A DNA stretch of 10,317 nt from contig JAQSVY010000030.1 of assembly GCA_029266935.1 (NCBI GenBank), positions 1 through 10,317 on the forward strand, read 5' to 3'. The translations under genes were made by a program, and so were the position numbers. Below, one piece after another: positions 6,867 through 10,317 of this stretch; positions within the stretch are counted from its first letter, which is position 1; every line of letters begins with the position of its first letter. The notes under the pieces were generated by a model, which saw only the letters and a list, made by a program, of their open reading frames with translations, was not told where the DNA came from and did no database searches. This stretch comes from Burkholderiales bacterium. GTDB lineage: Bacteria; Pseudomonadota; Gammaproteobacteria; Burkholderiales; SG8-39.

Positions 6867-7205
6867 ATGGACACCTTCCTTTTCACCGTGGGCATCGTGG
6901 GGCTGCTCCTCGTGGCCGCCGCGGCCGTGTGGCTGTCCGTCGTTGCGTGGCGGCGGGCCACGAGCGAGACGCGCACGCTGCCGATCTGGCAGGCAATGAC
7001 GCGCCGCGGGCTCGAGCCGGCGGACGCGGCGGGGCAGGAGCGCGCTTTCGCCGTCGCCGTGCGCCGCTGCACGATGTGCGCGAGCCTCGACGAGTGCGAG
7101 CACTGGCTCGCCGGCGAGCGCGACGATGCGGACGCCTTCTGCCCGAACACGACGTTCATGGAGAACCTGCAGCGCGGGAAGCAGCGCGCTACTGTGAAGC
7201 CGTAA
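6867..7205 (+). CDS. Small membrane-anchored four-cysteine protein (DUF6455-like)
   Basis: This 112-residue protein has an N-terminal membrane helix (about 5-27) followed by RR, and a soluble C-terminal domain of about 80 residues. The domain carries four cysteines: C68, C71, C77 and C92, as RRC-x2-C-x5-C-x14-C, with the surrounding pattern C-EHWLAGE...FCPN. This resembles the DUF6455 family, which has no established function that I know of. The cysteine spacing suggests a metal or iron-sulfur ligand set, or redox thiols; with arginines after the helix the domain probably faces the cytoplasm. The FNR-like site upstream would fit a role under low oxygen (inference). No strong Shine-Dalgarno is visible. 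Its 3' end overlaps the convergent SDR gene by 17 bases, and strong coding character together with the family resemblance supports it as a real gene. Confidence 0.72.
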   Translation: MDTFLFTVGIVGLLLVAAAAVWLSVVAWRRATSETRTLPIWQAMTRRGLEPADAAGQERAFAVAVRRCTMCASLDECEHWLAGERDDADAFCPNTTFMENLQRGKQRATVKP

Positions 7206-7914
7206 TGCCCCCGTCCACGTAGAGGATCTGGCCGGTGACGAAGTCGCTCGCCGGCGAGCAGAAGAACAGCACCGCGCCCACCACGTCGGCCGGCTCGGCG
7301 ACCCGCCCGAGCGGGATGCGCTCCTTCAGCCAGGCCCGCGTCTTCGGGTTCTTCAGCCAGTGCGCGCCCATCTCGGTACGAACGACCGTCGGCGCCACCC
7401 CATTCACGCAGATGCCGCGCGCGCCCAGCTCGCAGGCGTGCTGCTTCACCAGCATCGCCAGCCCGCCCTTCGTGGCGCAGTACGCGGAGTAGCCGCGCCC
7501 GCGCAGCCCGAGCTGCGCGCGCACCGAGAGCAGGTGCACCTGCTTGCTGCCGCGCTTCTGCCGCTTCGCCACCGCCTGCGCGAGGAACATCGCCGCCTTC
7601 AGGTTGGTGGCGAGGAGCTCGTCGAAGGCCGCCTCGGTCACCTCTTCGAGCCTCTGCTCGCGCTGCATGCCGACGCAATTCACCAGGATGTCGATGCGCC
7701 CGAGCGCGGAAACGGTTTTCTCGATCGAAGAAATATCCCGCACGTCGAGCGCCACGGCCCGGCCATTGATTTTCGTTGCGAGCGAGCGAGCCCTGCGCGG
7801 ATCCCGGCCGGCGACGACCACTGTGGCACCTGCCTTCGCCAGGGCCAGGCAGATCGGGGCGCCGAGGCCGCCATAGCCTCCCGGAACGAAAGCAGTTTTG
7901 TTCCTGAGGTTCAA
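7189..7914 (-). CDS. Short-chain dehydrogenase/reductase (second of a tandem pair)
   Basis: This is a 241-residue classical-type SDR with an NAD(P)-binding Rossmann fold. Visible are the cofactor loop PGGYGGLG (11-18; the usual first Thr is Pro), D57 in LDVRD, NCVG (79-82) in place of the usual NNAG, the catalytic YCATK with Y145 and K149, a serine at 130 and the C-terminal VTGQILYVDGG. The substrate is unknown; 3-oxoacyl, gluconate and other alcohol/ketone reductases share this fold. No ATG lies near the domain start: the TTG at 7914 gives MNLRNKTAFV and overlaps the TGA stop of the preceding SDR gene as TTGA, a typical translational-coupling arrangement. It is the last gene of the transporter-SDR operon. 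Its tail overlaps the convergent DUF6455-like gene by 17 bases. Confidence 0.87.
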   Translation of the reverse strand: MNLRNKTAFVPGGYGGLGAPICLALAKAGATVVVAGRDPRRARSLATKINGRAVALDVRDISSIEKTVSALGRIDILVNCVGMQREQRLEEVTEAAFDELLATNLKAAMFLAQAVAKRQKRGSKQVHLLSVRAQLGLRGRGYSAYCATKGGLAMLVKQHACELGARGICVNGVAPTVVRTEMGAHWLKNPKTRAWLKERIPLGRVAEPADVVGAVLFFCSPASDFVTGQILYVDGGITASQ

Positions 7915-8600
7915 TCCATCACCAATCCGCCGTTGAGGTCGACGATCTCGCCGGTGATGAACCCGGCAAGGGGTGAGACGAGGAAGCGCACCACGTGGGC
8001 GAACTCCTCTGGCTCGCAGAAGCGCCCGACCGGGATCTGCGCGAGCAGCGCCTGGCGCTGTGCCTCGGTGAGCCCCTCGGTGACCATCGGCGTCCTCACG
8101 TAGGCGGGCGAGATGCCGTTTACCGTCACGCCGTGCGGCGCGAGCTCGCGCGCGAGCGAGAAAGTGAGCGAGGTGAGGGCGCCCTTCGACACCGCGTACG
8201 CGGTGCCGGCCGTGAGACCTCCGGTCTTCGCCGCGAGCGAGCAGGTGTTGACGATGCGCCCCCAGCGGCGCGCCTTCATGCCCGGGATCACCTCGCGCGC
8301 CAGGTAGAAAGCGCCGTCGAGGTTGGCGGCGAGCACCTTGCGCCATTCCTCGGGCGTAGTCGCCTCGGCCTTGTTGCTGGACAGGACGCCGGCGTTGTTG
8401 ATCAGCACATCCACTTCACCGATACGGCGAACGGCTTCCTTCACCGCGTTCGGGTCGGTGATGTCGCAGACGAAATCGCCGCGTAGATCGAGCCCGTAGA
8501 CCTTGAGGCCGTCCTCCTCGAGGAACCGCACCACGGCGCGGCCCATGGCGCCGGCGGCGCCGGTGACGACGGCGGTCTTTCCCCTCAGATCAGTTCTCAA
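7911..8600 (-). CDS. Short-chain dehydrogenase/reductase (first of a tandem pair)
   Basis: This 229-residue classical SDR has a textbook cofactor motif TGAAGAMG (13-20), D47 in CDITD, NNAG (68-71), S121 and the catalytic YAVSK (Y135, K139), ending in ITGEIVDLNGGLVMD. It resembles FabG-like 3-oxoacyl reductases and related alcohol dehydrogenases; the substrate cannot be read from sequence. The start is a TTG at 8600, preceded at 7 bases by AGGAAG (8613-8608), a good Shine-Dalgarno. It overlaps the 3' end of livH by 11 bases, and its stop overlaps the TTG of the next SDR. Position directly after a permease gene suggests that it acts on the imported compound or a product of it (inference). Confidence 0.88.
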   Translation of the reverse strand: MRTDLRGKTAVVTGAAGAMGRAVVRFLEEDGLKVYGLDLRGDFVCDITDPNAVKEAVRRIGEVDVLINNAGVLSSNKAEATTPEEWRKVLAANLDGAFYLAREVIPGMKARRWGRIVNTCSLAAKTGGLTAGTAYAVSKGALTSLTFSLARELAPHGVTVNGISPAYVRTPMVTEGLTEAQRQALLAQIPVGRFCEPEEFAHVVRFLVSPLAGFITGEIVDLNGGLVMD

Positions 8601-9474
8601 GCGCGGTCTTCCTGCCGGCGAGTCCCCGGGCCCGGAAGGTTACCAGCGCGATCAGCAGCAGGTACATGGAAAGGAGCGACCACTCCGAGGCGTAGGCGCC
8701 GGTGACGCCGACGACGATGCCGACCATCAGGCCGCCCGCCACCGCGCCCCAGAAGCTGCCGACGCCGCCGAGGACAATGATGAGGAAGGCCGGCACCACC
8801 GCGTCGACTCCCATGTGCGGGCGCACGCCCCAGATCGGCGCGAGCACGATGCCGGCAATCGCCGCGAGCGCGGTGCCCAGCGCAAAGACGAACAGGCGCA
8901 GCCGCGTCAGGTTGATGCCGAGGGCGCGCACCATCTCGGAGTCGTGCGCGCCGGCCTTGATCATCGCACCGTAGGGCGTCTTTTCCAGGAATAACCACAA
9001 TAAAAGAATCAAAGCGATGGCGGCCAGGCTGGCGAAGAGCCGGTACTTGGCATAGATCAGCCCGCCCACCACCATCGCGCCCGATAGCTCGGCGGGCACC
9101 AGGAGCTGCTTCTCCCCCGAGCCCCAGGCGAGGCGGATCACCTCCTCGATCACCAGCGCAGCGCCGAAAGTCAGCAGCAGGCCGTACAGCGCGTCCTTGC
9201 CGTAGGTGCGTCGCAGGCACAGCTCGAGCACCATGCCGACCAGGGCTACCAGGAGGGGAGCGGTCAGGAATGCGGCATAGAAAGGAAAATTGAAGCCCAG
9301 AAGAAAGATCGCTACGTAAGCCCCCAGCGCGAACAGCGACCCGTGCGCGAGGTTGATCACCTCCATCACCCCCACGATCAGCATGAACCCCAGGGCGATC
9401 AGCGCGAACAGCAGCCCGAGGCTCACCCCGTTCAGGAGGTGAGGGAGGAGATTGGCGAGCCAATCCAGCTGCAA
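8590..9474 (-). CDS. livH: Branched-chain-type ABC transporter permease (LivH family)
   Basis: This 294-residue, highly hydrophobic inner-membrane protein has about eight predicted helices. The family signature near the N-terminus, GVMEVINLAHGSLFALGAYVA (35-55), is intact. The cytoplasmic ATPase-contacting loop is at about 165-193 (KTPYGAMIKAGAHDSEMVRALGIN), followed by FALGTALAAIAGIV and GGVGSFWGAVAGGLMVG. It would form a transport channel with a LivM partner, two ATPases and a periplasmic binding protein. Transporters of this class import branched-chain amino acids but also urea, amides and aromatic acids. The TTG at 9474 is the only plausible start close to the domain; it lies six bases after the stop of the binding-protein gene. 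No livM, livG or livF follows; they may lie beyond the right edge or elsewhere. Confidence 0.9.
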   Translation of the reverse strand: MQLDWLANLLPHLLNGVSLGLLFALIALGFMLIVGVMEVINLAHGSLFALGAYVAIFLLGFNFPFYAAFLTAPLLVALVGMVLELCLRRTYGKDALYGLLLTFGAALVIEEVIRLAWGSGEKQLLVPAELSGAMVVGGLIYAKYRLFASLAAIALILLLWLFLEKTPYGAMIKAGAHDSEMVRALGINLTRLRLFVFALGTALAAIAGIVLAPIWGVRPHMGVDAVVPAFLIIVLGGVGSFWGAVAGGLMVGIVVGVTGAYASEWSLLSMYLLLIALVTFRARGLAGRKTALEN

Positions 9475-9480
9475 CGCCTT

Positions 9481-10317
9481 CTACTGCTCGTAGCTCGGCG
9501 TCTGCGCGTAGCTCTCCAGCTTGCAGGCCTTGGGCGCGTCCTGGTCGGCGACTTCCTGCGGCGGCACCTGCGACATGATCCTGAAGATGTCGTCGGGCTC
9601 CGCGGGCTTGTCGTTGTAGGCCGCCATGTAGATCGATCCACGCGTCGTGGTGCTGCATGCGGTCCGCCGCGCTCATCCTGCGGCCCTCGAGCTTCTTGAT
9701 GACGGCGAGGTTGTTGGTGGTGCCGGCCTCCTCGATGCAGCGCAGCAGCTCGCGCGTGGCCATGTAGCCGTTGTGGAAGACGTTGCCCGGCACCTTGATC
9801 TGCACGCCGGGGTAGGTCTTCTGGTACTTGGCGACGAACTCCTTCACGCCGGGCAGGCCGAGGCGGTAATACCAGGTGGTGCCGAACACGCCGAACACCG
9901 CGTCGGGTCCCAGGCCGTAGACGTCGGGCCAGTCCTGCTGGTTGTTGATCCAGGCGTAGGAGCGGTCGAGCTTGGTCTGCACCACCTGCTGGCGCAGCGC
10001 CTTGATGTCGTCGCCGCCGACCGCGGTGCCGATGCGGGTGTTCTGCGGCACCAGCAGCTCTTCCACCACCTTGCCGCCGTTTGCCTCGATGATGCCGCGC
10101 ATCGCTTTCGAGGTGTTGTGCCCCCAGACGTAGTCGTTGGTGAGCAGCACCCAGTTGCGGCCGTTCACCTTCATCGCGTTCTTGACGATGGCGTGCGCGA
10201 AGTTGGTGCCGTTGCCGTCCCAGACGAACTTCACCCGGTGGCAGTCCTTGCCCGACTCGGTGGGCGAGCTCGAGTTGGTGTTGAAATACACGGTGCCGTA
10301 CTTCTGCGCCACCTGCG
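9481..10317 (-). pseudogene. Periplasmic substrate-binding protein of a branched-chain-type ABC transporter (partial, frameshifted)
   Basis: The gene enters from the right edge, so signal peptide and N-terminal lobe are missing. From 10315 down to about 9632 one frame encodes a Peripla_BP_6-type protein (YGTVYFNTNSSSP..., FVWDGNGTNFAHAIVKNAM, NWVLLTNDYVWGHNTSKA, ... ADRMQHHDAWID). The C-terminus then continues in another frame from about 9642 to the TAG at 9481: 53 codons beginning RGSIYMAAYNDKPAEPDDIF and ending SYEQ. The two frames meet at CGTGGATCGATC (minus strand, 9642-9631), which makes sense in both. About ten residues normally found between HDA and IYMA seem missing (family recollection), so a deletion of a few tens of bases is more likely than a single-base slip. 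It could be a true mutation or an assembly error. In the intact form it would deliver substrate to the LivH-containing transporter. Confidence 0.75.

Noticed and set aside
6804..7103. Upstream extension of the mnmC frame
   Set aside because: It runs antisense through the DUF6455-like gene and the FNR-like site, and MnmC homology begins at the ATG at 6803.
8597..9630. Long open frame continuing from the binding protein through livH in another frame
   Set aside because: After the frameshift the translation is Arg/Pro/Gly-rich shadow sequence of livH with no family resemblance; it stays open only because of high GC.
1..10317. CRISPR array, tRNA, rRNA, transposase or phage genes
   Set aside because: No regularly spaced repeats, tRNA cloverleaf sequence, rRNA motifs or mobile-element protein signatures were seen.

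Overview
The window is a compact, high-GC stretch of bacterial chromosome with eight intact genes, one partial gene at the left edge and one partial, frameshifted gene at the right edge. GC content, gene families (Atm1-type exporter, PbpG, bifunctional MnmC, EgtD, IclR plus LldD-type dehydrogenase, Liv-type ABC transporter, SDRs) and overlapping gene ends suggest a betaproteobacterium, probably near Burkholderiales. This is inferred from gene content. No rRNA, tRNA, CRISPR array, transposase or phage gene was seen.

Left part (1-2160). The C-terminal half of an Atm1-type ABC exporter is followed by an AT-rich spacer with nested inverted repeats and a T-rich tract (probable terminator). Then comes a periplasmic penicillin-binding D,D-endopeptidase (pbpG-like). 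A short strong palindrome, terminator-like or REP-like, separates it from the convergent next block.

Middle part (2161-7205). egtD (histidine trimethylation, first step of ergothioneine synthesis) and an IclR-family regulator form a minus-strand pair; the IclR stop overlaps a probable CTG start of egtD. The regulator diverges across only 23 bp from an FMN-dependent alpha-hydroxy-acid (lactate-type) dehydrogenase. That spacer holds a GCATT-N4-AATGC dyad, a candidate operator. The dehydrogenase overlaps tail-to-tail with mnmC, a bifunctional tRNA wobble-uridine modification enzyme. Divergent from mnmC is a small membrane-anchored four-cysteine protein (DUF6455-like), and a near-consensus FNR/Anr-type site lies in their shared spacer.

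Right part (7189-10317). A minus-strand operon runs from the right edge leftward: branched-chain-type periplasmic solute-binding protein (partial), LivH permease, and two tandem short-chain dehydrogenases. LivH and both SDRs appear to start with TTG, and the genes overlap or nearly touch, so uptake of an organic substrate is probably coupled to its oxidation or reduction. The binding-protein gene is broken by a frameshift near 9631-9642, where one 12-mer reads sensibly in both frames, suggesting a deletion (or assembly collapse) between short direct repeats.

There is no clear evidence of a wholly new system. The best leads are the FNR-like site beside the four-cysteine membrane protein, the frameshifted binding protein, and the shared IclR/dehydrogenase control region.
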